NCBI GenBank assembly: GCA_003644825.1
Contig: QNDJ01000050.1
Location: 1 to 8,417 of the forward strand
DNA from: Candidatus Zhuqueibacterota bacterium
GTDB lineage: Bacteria; SM23-31; B21-G16
Direction of reading: 5' to 3'
Length of the DNA stretch: 8,417 nt
The notes beneath the pieces are model-generated. The model worked only from the letters and a program-made list of their open reading frames with translations. It was not told the DNA's origin and searched no databases. Each line of letters opens with the position of its first letter. Position 1 is the first letter of the stretch. The translations under genes were made by a program, and so were the position numbers. Positions 1 to 7,168 of the stretch are shown here, in pieces.

Positions 1-5
1 GTAAC

Positions 6-206
6 ATGGGTTTTGGTTCAATTGGAATGTCAGAACTTATAATAATCTTTACAATAATCCTTTTAATTTTCGGTGGGAAAAAACTTCCTGAACTGGCAAG
101 AGGATTAGGTAAAGGTATTAGAGAGTTCAAAAAAGCAACAAAAGAAGTCCAGCAGGAAATTGACCTTGATGAGCTGGAAGAGGATACCACTAAAAAGAAA
201 GATTGA
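6..206 (+). CDS. tatA: Sec-independent (twin-arginine) translocase subunit TatA
   Basis: TatA oligomerises in the cytoplasmic membrane to let folded twin-arginine substrates through after TatC (with TatB, where present) has bound them. The 66-residue protein has the family layout: a very short N-terminus, one hydrophobic segment (about residues 9-22), the Phe22-Gly23 hinge, then an amphipathic basic helix starting [20 protein letters not shown] (24-43). The tail is acidic (51-60) and ends in KKKD. Length is at the short end for TatA. TatB is usually longer, so TatA/E is preferred; with no tatB or tatC visible it could be the single bifunctional TatA of a minimal system (inference). The ATG lies 5 bases from the window edge, so its ribosome site cannot be seen; Met8 is an unlikely alternative because it would leave almost nothing before the membrane segment. 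The stop codon overlaps the proposed TTG start of gatA. Confidence 0.93.
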   Translation: MGFGSIGMSELIIIFTIILLIFGGKKLPELARGLGKGIREFKKATKEVQQEIDLDELEEDTTKKKD

Positions 207-1684
207 AAAATATATATCGTATTATGGATTTTATCGAACTTAGAAACAAAGTTTACAAGGGAGAATATAGTCTTACTGAAGTTGTTAAAAATACTTTAAA
301 TAAAATATTAATAAACGATAAAAAAATAAACTCTTTTATTACACTTTTTAAGGAAAAAAGCCTTAAAAAAGCAACCGAAGTTGAGAAAAAAATTAAAAAC
401 GGAAATGGGGGCAGGCTTGCTGGACTTATTATAGCTATTAAAGATATTATCTGTATTAAAAACGAAAGAGTAACCTGTGGTTCTAAAATTCTTAAGGATT
501 TTATTTCTCCCTATAATGCCACTGTTATCGAAAAACTTGAGAAAGATGATGCTATAATTATTGGAAAAACGAATATGGATGAATTTGCAATGGGTTCTTC
601 CAATGAAACCTCATACTTCGGTCCGGCAAAAAATCCATGGGATTATGAAAGAGTACCCGGTGGTTCAAGCGGTGGTTCTGCAGCTGCGGTATCTGCTGGT
701 TTTGTTCCAGCAGCCCTCGGCACTGACACCGGGGGCTCTATAAGACAACCTGCTTCGTTTTGTGGAATTGTAGGTTTAAAACCCACTTACGGAAGAGTAT
801 CTCGTTTTGGCCTTGTAGCTTTTGCTTCATCTCTCGATCAGATTGGAACACTGACATCTTCTACAAAAACAACCGCCTATATCCTTCAATCTATTGCCGG
901 ATATGACCCGAAAGACTCCACTTCTGTTAATATTGAAGTACCTGAATATGTTGAACATCTTAATGATTCCATTTCAGAAATAAAAATTGCACTTCCAGTG
1001 GAATACTTCGGAGAGGGGTTAGATAAAGAAATCAGGGAATCCATTTATCAGGTTATAGATAATCTCAAAAAACAAAATATCTTTATAAATGAGGTATCTT
1101 TACCTCATACAGAGTTTGCGATTGCAACCTATTATATCCTTGCTACTGCAGAAGCTTCTTCAAACCTGGCAAGATACGATGGAGCAAGATATGGGTTCAG
1201 ATACGAAAACTCAGATGACCTTGAAGAAATGTATAAAATTACAAGAACAGAAGGTTTCGGTGATGAGGTAAAAAGAAGAATAATGCTTGGCACCTATGTA
1301 TTAAGTGCAGGATATTATGAAGCATACTACAGAAAAGCCCAGAAAGTAAGAAGGCTTATTAAAGAAGATTTCGATAAAGTGTTTAAAGATTATGATTGCA
1401 TTATAACTCCCATTGCGCCTACACCTGCTTTCAAAATAGGAGAGAAAATAGATAATCCCTTAAAAATGTATCTTTCAGATATATACACAATTTCTGTTAA
1501 CCTTGCTGGTTTACCGGGTATATCTATTCCCTGCGGGTTAACATCGAAAAACCTCCCGATAGGTTTACAAATCATCGGAAAACAATTTGATGAACTTACA
1601 ATTTTAAAACTGGCAAATTATATAGAAAATCATATCGTTAAAGAAAATTATCCTGATTTATTCTATGATTACACTTACAAATAA
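203..1684 (+). CDS. gatA: Asp-tRNA(Asn)/Glu-tRNA(Gln) amidotransferase subunit A
   Basis: GatA is the glutaminase subunit of GatCAB. It releases ammonia from glutamine, which is channelled to GatB to amidate Glu-tRNA(Gln) or Asp-tRNA(Asn). The amidase-signature core is intact: Lys80 in AIKDI, Ser155 in the [13 protein letters not shown] loop and Ser179 in [14 protein letters not shown] form the Lys-cisSer-Ser triad, spaced 75 and 24 residues apart as in known GatA proteins. Other family stretches are [32 protein letters not shown] and NLAGLPGIS near the C-terminus. Length (493 aa) is typical. The start is uncertain: TTG at 203 overlaps the tatA stop (TTGA), which suits translational coupling, and gives family-like N-terminal length. 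ATG at 224 would give 486 aa, also within range. Neither has a good Shine-Dalgarno site. gatB follows after 15 nt; gatC is not adjacent. Confidence 0.96.
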   Translation: MKNIYRIMDFIELRNKVYKGEYSLTEVVKNTLNKILINDKKINSFITLFKEKSLKKATEVEKKIKNGNGGRLAGLIIAIKDIICIKNERVTCGSKILKDFISPYNATVIEKLEKDDAIIIGKTNMDEFAMGSSNETSYFGPAKNPWDYERVPGGSSGGSAAAVSAGFVPAALGTDTGGSIRQPASFCGIVGLKPTYGRVSRFGLVAFASSLDQIGTLTSSTKTTAYILQSIAGYDPKDSTSVNIEVPEYVEHLNDSISEIKIALPVEYFGEGLDKEIRESIYQVIDNLKKQNIFINEVSLPHTEFAIATYYILATAEASSNLARYDGARYGFRYENSDDLEEMYKITRTEGFGDEVKRRIMLGTYVLSAGYYEAYYRKAQKVRRLIKEDFDKVFKDYDCIITPIAPTPAFKIGEKIDNPLKMYLSDIYTISVNLAGLPGISIPCGLTSKNLPIGLQIIGKQFDELTILKLANYIENHIVKENYPDLFYDYTYK

Positions 1685-1699
1685 AAAGTAGGCACCCAG

Positions 1700-3166
1700 A
1701 TGACAGATTCCAGAAACAAATACGAAGCTGTAATAGGTCTGGAAGTTCACGCTCAACTTAAAACAAAATCGAAAATATTTTGCAATTGTCCTAATCTTTT
1801 TGGTAAAGACCCGAATACCCTTGTATGCCCGGTATGTCTGGGACTACCGGGGGTTTTACCTGTACTTAATAAAAAAGCCGTTGAATATTCAATAAAGACT
1901 GCATTAGCCCTGAAATGCAGGGTTGCACCATTTTCAATCTTTGCGAGAAAAAACTATTTTTATCCAGACCTTCCAAAAGGATACCAGATCTCCCAGTTTG
2001 AAGAACCTCTATCAGAAAACGGGTATCTTGAGATTGAAATCGATGGTAACTGGAAGAAAATCCGAATTAAGAGAATTCATATGGAAGAAGATGCTGGTAA
2101 GCTTATCCACCCTGAAGGTGATGAATCTGTAAGCGAATCTAAAATTGATATTAACAGATGCGGTGTTCCCCTTATAGAAATAGTAAGTGAACCAGACATT
2201 ACAACACCAGTTGAAGCTCATCTTTACCTGAAAAAACTTAAACAGGTGCTTAGCTATCTTGATATTTCTGATTGTAATATGGAAGAAGGAAGCCTCAGAT
2301 GCGACGCAAATGTTTCAATAAGAAAAAAAGGCGAAAAATCCCTCGGAGTAAAAACAGAAGTTAAAAACCTGAACTCTTTTAAAAATGTTGAAAAAGCTCT
2401 TGATTTTGAAATAAACAGACAGAAAAAAATCCTTGAACAGGGTGGCCATATCCTGCAGGAAACTCTTTACTGGGATGCAAGAAAAAATCAAGCTTTTATT
2501 ATGAGAAGGAAAGAATATTCTGACGATTACAGATATTTTCCTGAACCTGATTTGATTCCGTTAAAAGTTTCAACTGAATGGATAGAAAAAATAAGAAAAA
2601 CTATTCCTGAACTCCCAAACGAAAAAAAGAAAAGATTGATTAAGCAATATAACATACCCTCATACAACGCAGAAATTTTAATAGATTCAAAAGAGCTTGC
2701 GGATTACTTTGAAAAATGCACAAAATTTTGCAGTGATTACAGAACTCTTTCTAACTGGATAATTGGAGATGTTTTATATATTCTGAATGAGAAAAAAATT
2801 TCCATAACCGAATTCAGGATACCACCCGAGTTCCTTGGAACTATGGTAAAACTGATTGAAAACAAAACAATAAGTGGAAAAATCGCAAAAGAGGTTTTTG
2901 AAGAAATGTTAAAAACAGGAAAATCCCCTGAAGATATTGTGAAAACGAAAAACCTTATTCAACTTACTGATGAAGATAAAATTTCTGATATAATCGAAAC
3001 TGTTCTAAAGGAAAATAAAGAAGAACTTGAAAAATATCTAAATGGAAAAGAAAAGCTTTTTGGATTTTTTATTGGACAGATTATGAAGAAAACCAGGGGA
3101 AAGGCAAATCCTCAAATTGTAAACAAATTATTGAAAAATAAACTGGATAGGTTAAAGGAAAAGTAA
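1700..3166 (+). CDS. gatB: Asp-tRNA(Asn)/Glu-tRNA(Gln) amidotransferase subunit B
   Basis: GatB binds the mischarged tRNA, phosphorylates the Glu or Asp side chain with ATP and amidates it with ammonia delivered from GatA. The protein (488 aa, usual length) opens with VIGLEVHAQL (11-20), holding the conserved Glu15 and His17 of the kinase site. A zinc-type cysteine set follows: Cys28-x-Cys30 and Cys43-x-x-Cys46. Then come YFYPDLPKGYQISQ (86-99), HMEEDAGKLIH (127-137) and the GatB signature IDINRCGVPLIEIVSEPD (149-166). The C-terminal YqeY-like tRNA-binding tail ends with GQIMKKTRGKANPQ. The ATG lies 15 nt past the gatA stop; AGTAGG upstream is at best a weak ribosome site. Whether the enzyme makes Gln-tRNA, Asn-tRNA or both cannot be told from this window, since the discriminating synthetases are absent. 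Confidence 0.97.
   Translation: MTDSRNKYEAVIGLEVHAQLKTKSKIFCNCPNLFGKDPNTLVCPVCLGLPGVLPVLNKKAVEYSIKTALALKCRVAPFSIFARKNYFYPDLPKGYQISQFEEPLSENGYLEIEIDGNWKKIRIKRIHMEEDAGKLIHPEGDESVSESKIDINRCGVPLIEIVSEPDITTPVEAHLYLKKLKQVLSYLDISDCNMEEGSLRCDANVSIRKKGEKSLGVKTEVKNLNSFKNVEKALDFEINRQKKILEQGGHILQETLYWDARKNQAFIMRRKEYSDDYRYFPEPDLIPLKVSTEWIEKIRKTIPELPNEKKKRLIKQYNIPSYNAEILIDSKELADYFEKCTKFCSDYRTLSNWIIGDVLYILNEKKISITEFRIPPEFLGTMVKLIENKTISGKIAKEVFEEMLKTGKSPEDIVKTKNLIQLTDEDKISDIIETVLKENKEELEKYLNGKEKLFGFFIGQIMKKTRGKANPQIVNKLLKNKLDRLKEK
3155..3159 (+). promoter_or_regulatory. Ribosome binding site of thrC
   Basis: AAGGA lies 8 nt before the ATG at 3168, inside the last codons of gatB. It supports this start and translation of thrC directly behind gatB, whose stop codon is one base from the start. 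Confidence 0.7.
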
Positions 3167-3167
3167 A

Positions 3168-4346
3168 ATGAAATCTTTTGTGAAAGAGCTCGAATGTTCA
3201 AAATGTGGAAAAAGGTATGACCCCGAATCATTGATCAATTTGTGTGAATGTGGATCGCCTATTTTTGTAAGATATGACCTTCAATTAATAAAAACAAAAT
3301 TGAAAAAAGAGGATTTAAGCAAACGTAACTCTGATATGTGGAGATACAGGGAATTTTTACCTCTAATAAATGATAAAAATATAATATCAATGGGTGAGGG
3401 ATTTACTCCTTTACTTAAAGCAGAAAATCTTGGTAAATATTTCGGGTTAGAAAATTTATACCTAAAGGATGAAACAATAAATCCCACAGGTTCTTTTAAA
3501 GCTCGGGGGTTAGCCTGTGCAATATCCAGAGCAAAAGAATTGGGTGTAAAAAAAATAAGCCTTCCAACCGCAGGAAATGCTGGTGGAGCAGCAGCGGCTT
3601 ATGCTGCAAAAGGTGGATTAAAATCTCTTATTGCTATGCCTGAAAATACTCCTTCTGCTTTCAAATTAGAGGTAATTAATTATGGTGCTGAAGTAATATT
3701 TACTGAAGGCTCAATTATAGATGCAGGAAAAAAATTAAGTGAAAGAAGGGAAAAAGAAGACTGGTTTGATTTATCGACCTTAAAAGAACCTTACAGGCTG
3801 GAAGGAAAAAAAACAATGGGAATTGAGCTCGCTGAACAACTAAACTGGAACCTGCCGGATGTGATAATATACCCAACCGGTGGTGGAACAGGATTAATAG
3901 GTATGTGGAAAGCTTTTAATGAACTTGAACAAATCGGCTGGATTAATTCACAAAAACCGAGAATGGTTTCTGTTCAGGCAGAAGGATGTGCACCAATTGT
4001 TAAAGCTTTTAATGAAGGAAAAGAAAAAGCAGAAGAATGGCAAAACCCGAAAACCATAGCCGCAGGTTTAAGGGTCCCTAAAGCTGTAGGAGATTTTCTT
4101 ATGTTAAAGGTTCTGAAGGAAAGCTCGGGAACTGCTGTTGCTGTCCCTGAAAATGAAATAATATCCGGAATAAAAGAGATAGCTTCCAGAGAAGGAATCT
4201 TTACATCACCTGAATGTGGTGCATTATATTCGGCTCTTAAAATACTTATTGACAAAAAATTCGTAAAGAAAACTGATAAAATAATTTTATTTTTAACAGG
4301 AAGTGGATTCAAATATGTTGATTCCATTTCCTCATTTTATATTTAA
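3168..4346 (+). CDS. thrC: Threonine synthase-type PLP enzyme with N-terminal zinc ribbon
   Basis: The family reaction converts O-phospho-L-homoserine to L-threonine and phosphate, the last step of threonine synthesis, in the cytoplasm. Residues 10-28 carry a rubredoxin-like zinc ribbon (Cys10-x-x-Cys13 and Cys26-x-Cys28), common in this class. The fold-type-II PLP core follows: NPTGSFKARG (105-114) with Lys111 as the expected Schiff-base lysine, TAGNAGGAAAAYAAKGG (134-150) facing the cofactor ring, and the phosphate-binding loop PTGGGTGLIG (236-245). The end has the family closing motif FLTGSGFKY (375-383). Length (392 aa) is normal. The KARG and TAGNAGGA variants differ from the KDRG and TGNTSAS forms I know in well-studied threonine synthases, so this belongs to a side branch usually annotated as threonine synthase and its substrate is inferred. 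The last residues (384-392) look like an unconserved tail. It is probably co-transcribed with gatB. Confidence 0.87.
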   Translation: MKSFVKELECSKCGKRYDPESLINLCECGSPIFVRYDLQLIKTKLKKEDLSKRNSDMWRYREFLPLINDKNIISMGEGFTPLLKAENLGKYFGLENLYLKDETINPTGSFKARGLACAISRAKELGVKKISLPTAGNAGGAAAAYAAKGGLKSLIAMPENTPSAFKLEVINYGAEVIFTEGSIIDAGKKLSERREKEDWFDLSTLKEPYRLEGKKTMGIELAEQLNWNLPDVIIYPTGGGTGLIGMWKAFNELEQIGWINSQKPRMVSVQAEGCAPIVKAFNEGKEKAEEWQNPKTIAAGLRVPKAVGDFLMLKVLKESSGTAVAVPENEIISGIKEIASREGIFTSPECGALYSALKILIDKKFVKKTDKIILFLTGSGFKYVDSISSFYI

Positions 4347-4368
4347 TTCTGAGTTTTTTTACATTACA

Positions 4369-5925
4369 ATGAGCCCTGATAAAAAAATTGACCTCGTCGA
4401 TAAACCTGGAGAAGGTATAAATAATCTGGAAAAAGCAAGGGAATTTAAACAAGCCCAGAACCATTCAAAAGCAAAAGAGTTTGCAAGTTATGAACTTGAG
4501 AAAAAATTAAAATACAAAAACTTCGATGATGCTTTAAAAATATGCAAAGAATTTAACCTGCCAAGAGAGAAGTTTCTGGATGCGTGCATTTCTGAATTCA
4601 ACCTCAAAGTAAAAAGTGGAAGTTATAGAAAAGCAATATCCTTCGGGGAAAAATATGGTATTCCTCCTGAAAAAATGTATGATGCAGCCTTTTTTCTTTT
4701 TAAAGACTGTATAAAAAATACCAGATTACAGGAAGCTATCCGATTAAAGGATAAATACAAGCTAAAACTTGAACAGATTCAGGAAATTGTGATACCTCTA
4801 TACCACGAAACAATGTATTTAGGACAGGTAGAAAAAGGTAAACAAATCGCTCAGGACTACAGGTTGCCCGAAGAAGTCATCATTTCAGGAGTAGAAAAAG
4901 CTTTCAAAAAATTTCTTATTATAGATAACTTTGAAAATGCCAGATTACTAAAAAATGAATATAAACTTCCTCCTGAAAAAATCATTCCTGAAGCTATGAA
5001 AGCATTTATACGGCTTATGGTTAAAAAATCCTTTGAAGATGCAGCTCAATTTTGTATAGATTTTGGTTTACCTAAAGAAAGGCTAAACGAAGCGGGTATA
5101 AAAGCTATAGAACAAAAACTGATAAGAGGAAAAATAAAAGAAGCTCAGGAGCTTCGGGATAAATATAACATTCCTTTTGAAAATCTTAAAAATTATATAG
5201 TAACAAACTTTGACCTTGCAATCAAAAAAGGAAAGTACGAATTAGCCTATGAAATTAAAAAAGGATTCGGACTGGAACCCGAAGTAACCCATCCAATTAT
5301 TAAACCTCTATTTGTAGTGAAAATGAAAGGCGGCAGTTATGACAGAGCAATACAGCTCAAAAACGAATATGGATTAACACCGGATATAACTTATGAGTAC
5401 GCTATTGATGTTTTTGGAAACTCTCTTTCAAGGGGAAATTTCAAAAGAGCAAAATTGATGAAAAATGAATTTGAAATACCAGAAGAAAAAGCCCTTCCAA
5501 AAATCTTATCAGAGTTTGACTCTAAAATGAAAGGAAACAGATTTGACCTCGCTCTACAGCTATCCAAAGAATTTAAGTTATCTCAGGATAAAATTCTACC
5601 TATTGTTAAAAAACACTATGATGAAAACTTAAATAAAAAGCTTCTTGAAAGAGCTATTTATATGGGAAAAGATTTTAAACTGCCTCTTGAACTGCTTCAA
5701 AAAACTGCCTGGGAAGTCTTCAATACTAAAATGAAATCAGGAAAATATAGAGAGGCTTCACTAATCTGTAAAGATTTTAACCTTCCAAAAGACAAAATTA
5801 AAGAAAAAGTTACAGCCTATATCAAATTCTATGAAAACAAAAAAAATAAGTACATCGCAAGTGTTATCAAAAAAGAATTCAAAATGGAAAAAAAGAGATT
5901 GTTTTCTAAAATACTCGGAAGATAA
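4369..5925 (+). CDS. Unrecognised alpha-solenoid protein of thirteen exact 34-residue repeats
   Basis: I do not recognise this family. With the ATG at 4369 the protein has 518 residues: a charged leader (1-50), thirteen consecutive 34-residue units (51-492) and a partial unit of 26 residues (493-518). Each unit looks like two helices joined by a turn: helix one around positions 1-12 with aromatic position 2, Ala5 and aromatic 12; a turn with Leu/Ile14 and often Pro15; helix two ending in Phe/Tyr27, hydrophobic 31 and often Gly34. Period and helical pattern recall TPR and PPR proteins, but the consensus is not a clean match to either. There is no signal peptide, membrane segment or catalytic motif, and the protein is very rich in Lys and Glu, so a cytoplasmic scaffold or binding protein is the likely class. 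Start choice: GTG at 4303 and ATG at 4315 are in frame, but both lie inside thrC codons for a conserved motif and would add an odd hydrophobic leader. ATG at 4369 clears the thrC stop by 22 nt but has a poor ribosome site. Confidence 0.85.
   Translation: MSPDKKIDLVDKPGEGINNLEKAREFKQAQNHSKAKEFASYELEKKLKYKNFDDALKICKEFNLPREKFLDACISEFNLKVKSGSYRKAISFGEKYGIPPEKMYDAAFFLFKDCIKNTRLQEAIRLKDKYKLKLEQIQEIVIPLYHETMYLGQVEKGKQIAQDYRLPEEVIISGVEKAFKKFLIIDNFENARLLKNEYKLPPEKIIPEAMKAFIRLMVKKSFEDAAQFCIDFGLPKERLNEAGIKAIEQKLIRGKIKEAQELRDKYNIPFENLKNYIVTNFDLAIKKGKYELAYEIKKGFGLEPEVTHPIIKPLFVVKMKGGSYDRAIQLKNEYGLTPDITYEYAIDVFGNSLSRGNFKRAKLMKNEFEIPEEKALPKILSEFDSKMKGNRFDLALQLSKEFKLSQDKILPIVKKHYDENLNKKLLERAIYMGKDFKLPLELLQKTAWEVFNTKMKSGKYREASLICKDFNLPKDKIKEKVTAYIKFYENKKNKYIASVIKKEFKMEKKRLFSKILGR
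4519..5922 (+). repeat. Tandem 102-bp coding units (34-residue repeats x13 plus a partial)
   Basis: Units begin every 102 bases from 4519: 4519, 4621, 4723, 4825, 4927, 5029, 5131, 5233, 5335, 5437, 5539, 5641, 5743, with a partial one from 5845. Aligned without gaps, position 12 is Phe or Tyr in all fourteen, position 5 is Ala in thirteen (Gly in unit 4), position 14 is Leu, Ile or Met in all, position 15 is Pro in nine, and position 27 is aromatic in eleven of the thirteen full units. The DNA units themselves are strongly diverged, so this is an old protein repeat, not a recent tandem duplication. A degenerate unit of about 32 residues (around LEKAREFKQAQ) may precede unit 1. Confidence 0.9.
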
Positions 5926-6140
5926 ACAATAAACCCCCATCTTCTCAAATCACAATCAATAAAATTTATTCAAAAAAACATTGGCATTATTAACGGTATA
6001 TCAAACGTCTTTACTTAAAAATTGTTTAGCTTTAATTCGATAATTTTCTGATTAGTATTAATGCTATCACAAATTATGAGTATTCGAGGTTCCTGATGGC
6101 AGATAAAAAGTTATCTATTATGCAATGAATTTCTATAACT

Positions 6141-6157
6141 GGACTTAACTTTAGTCC
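6141..6157. repeat. Short inverted repeat GGACT/AGTCC
   Basis: GGACT (6141-6145) and AGTCC (6153-6157) pair around a 7-base loop, with partial symmetry continuing into the loop. It lies about 25-40 nt downstream of the galE stop and could stabilise the 3' end of the minus-strand transcript. No T-tract follows on either strand, so it is not called a terminator. Confidence 0.4.
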
Positions 6158-6163
6158 TTCAAT

Positions 6164-6176
6164 CCTGTTTTTCAGG
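6164..6176. repeat. Short inverted repeat CCTG/CAGG
   Basis: CCTG and CAGG flank a run of five T. The stem is only four base pairs. On the plus strand a run of six T begins nine bases later (6185-6190), too far for a standard intrinsic terminator; on the minus strand no T-run follows. Confidence 0.3.
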
Positions 6177-6181
6177 GGTCG

Positions 6182-7168
6182 TTATTTTTTATACCCATTG
6201 GGGTTTTTTTTATGCCATTTCCATGCACTCTGGATTATATTATATATATCAGAATGCAAAGGTTTCCATCCGAGAATACTGGAGATTTTCTCGGAACTTG
6301 CCACCAGCTTTGCAGGGTCACCAGACCTTCGTCCAACGATGGATTCTGGTATTGGATGCCCCGTTATCTTTCTTGAAATTTCTATGATTTCCTTAACAGA
6401 ATATCCTTCACCATTTCCAAGGTTAAAAATATCAGATTTCTTTTCTTTCAACAGGTATTCTAAAGCTAAAATATGAGCATTTGCCAGGTCAGTCACATGA
6501 ATGTAGTCCCTTATACAGGTGCCGTCCGGAGTAGTATAATCATCTCCAAAAATATTAATTTTATCTATTTTGTTCAGGGCAACCTTTAAAACAAGAGGAA
6601 TAAGATGGGTTTCAGGGCTATGGTCTTCCCCAATATCACCGCTTTCGTCTGCCCCTGCAGCATTAAAATATCTTAATGATATATATTTTAAGTTATAAGC
6701 ATTCTCATAGTATTCGAGTATTTTTTCAAATATATATTTTGTAGCACCATAAGGACTCACAGGATTTATCGGATGTTTTTCATCAATGGGTATGTATACA
6801 GGTTCACCGTATACTGCACAGGAAGAAGAAAAAATTATCTTTCTTACATCGTGTTCAAGCATAACTTTCAAAAGATTCAGGGAATTTACGATATTGTTAT
6901 AAAAATATTTTTGAGGATTTTTTACTGATTCCTCAACATAACAGCTTGCAGCAAAGTGTATCACAATATCAAACTTATTTTTAAGAAAAACTCTTTCAAG
7001 AAAATTACAATCCCCTATATCACCTTTAATAAATTCACCATTTTTGATGGATTCTCTGTGCCCTTCCGATAGATTATCAACAACAACTGGGTTGTAATTT
7101 TTAAGGAATAACTGTTTTACAGTATGAGAACCTATATAACCTGCTCCACCTGTTATTAGAACATTCAT
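6182..7168 (-). CDS. galE: UDP-glucose 4-epimerase
   Basis: GalE interconverts UDP-glucose and UDP-galactose through a 4-keto intermediate on tightly bound NAD, supplying galactose units for glycans or feeding galactose into metabolism. The N-terminal Rossmann motif GGAGYIGSH (7-15) is complete. The short-chain dehydrogenase catalytic residues are present: Ser116 in FSSSCAVYG, Tyr140 and Lys144 in SPYGATK. GalE-type stretches follow: RYFNAAGAD (166-174), the HLIP motif (188-191), FGDDYTTPDGTCIRDYIHV (207-225) and the closing NPNGY. Length (328 aa) is normal. By eye the residue matching E. coli Tyr299 is Leu288; a smaller residue there is associated with acceptance of N-acetylated sugars in related epimerases, so UDP-GlcNAc/GalNAc activity is possible. 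It is the last gene of the minus-strand cluster; its ATG overlaps the stop of the nucleotidylyltransferase by 4 nt (ATGA). Confidence 0.95.
   Translation of the reverse strand: MNVLITGGAGYIGSHTVKQLFLKNYNPVVVDNLSEGHRESIKNGEFIKGDIGDCNFLERVFLKNKFDIVIHFAASCYVEESVKNPQKYFYNNIVNSLNLLKVMLEHDVRKIIFSSSCAVYGEPVYIPIDEKHPINPVSPYGATKYIFEKILEYYENAYNLKYISLRYFNAAGADESGDIGEDHSPETHLIPLVLKVALNKIDKINIFGDDYTTPDGTCIRDYIHVTDLANAHILALEYLLKEKKSDIFNLGNGEGYSVKEIIEISRKITGHPIPESIVGRRSGDPAKLVASSEKISSILGWKPLHSDIYNIIQSAWKWHKKNPNGYKK
6193..6211 (+). terminator. Possible weak intrinsic terminator for the plus-strand operon
   Basis: ACCC (6193-6196) pairs with GGGT (6201-6204) around ATTG and runs straight into eight T (6204-6211). 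The stem is short but GC-rich, and the T-tract is the strongest in the region in the right direction for the tatA-to-solenoid transcript. It overlaps the last codons of galE on the opposite strand (Asn-Pro-Asn-Gly-Tyr flanked by Lys-Lys), which explain the bases equally well, so the call is tentative. Confidence 0.35.

Larger units (their letters stand above)
5926..6181. other. Convergent intergenic region, no gene seen
   Basis: These 256 bases separate the plus-strand and minus-strand clusters. They are AT-rich with stops in all frames; the longest start-to-stop reading I noticed (6096-6128) is only ten codons. Contents I can point to are a short AT palindrome (5958-5970) and two inverted repeats near the galE end (6141-6157 and 6164-6176). 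No promoter is expected, since genes on both sides point inwards, and none was recognised. Confidence 0.7.

Noticed and set aside
4249-4282. TTGACA at 4249-4254 followed by GATAAA/TAAAAT, as a promoter for the repeat protein.
   Set aside because: The spacers to the -10-like boxes are 20 and 22 bases, too long, and the bases are codons of thrC.
3974-4327. Open frame of 117 codons on the minus strand inside thrC.
   Set aside because: It is a shadow of the conserved thrC C-terminal half; no ribosome site or recognisable motif.
4331-4360. CTCA...TGAG stem followed by seven T, as a terminator between thrC and the repeat gene.
   Set aside because: A four-base stem with a 15-base AT-rich loop is too weak; the T-run alone is unremarkable here.
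4519-5925. TALE or PPR protein call for the 34-residue repeats.
   Set aside because: The unit lacks the TALE consensus and di-residue layout, and is one residue short of PPR with a different helix spacing; only the general solenoid class is supported.
6096-6128. Ten-codon reading frame (MADKKLSIMQ) with GAGGT seven bases upstream in the convergent intergenic region.
   Set aside because: Too short to judge, no family resemblance, and no promoter context; chance start-stop pairs of this size are common in AT-rich DNA.
6141-6180. Possible CRISPR repeat-like sequence (TCCTTCAATCC with inverted repeats).
   Set aside because: It occurs once; no second copy or spacer pattern is present and no cas gene is nearby.
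6198-6476. Open frame on the plus strand inside galE (92 codons).
   Set aside because: It is the antisense of a strongly conserved GalE reading frame and has no family-like features of its own.
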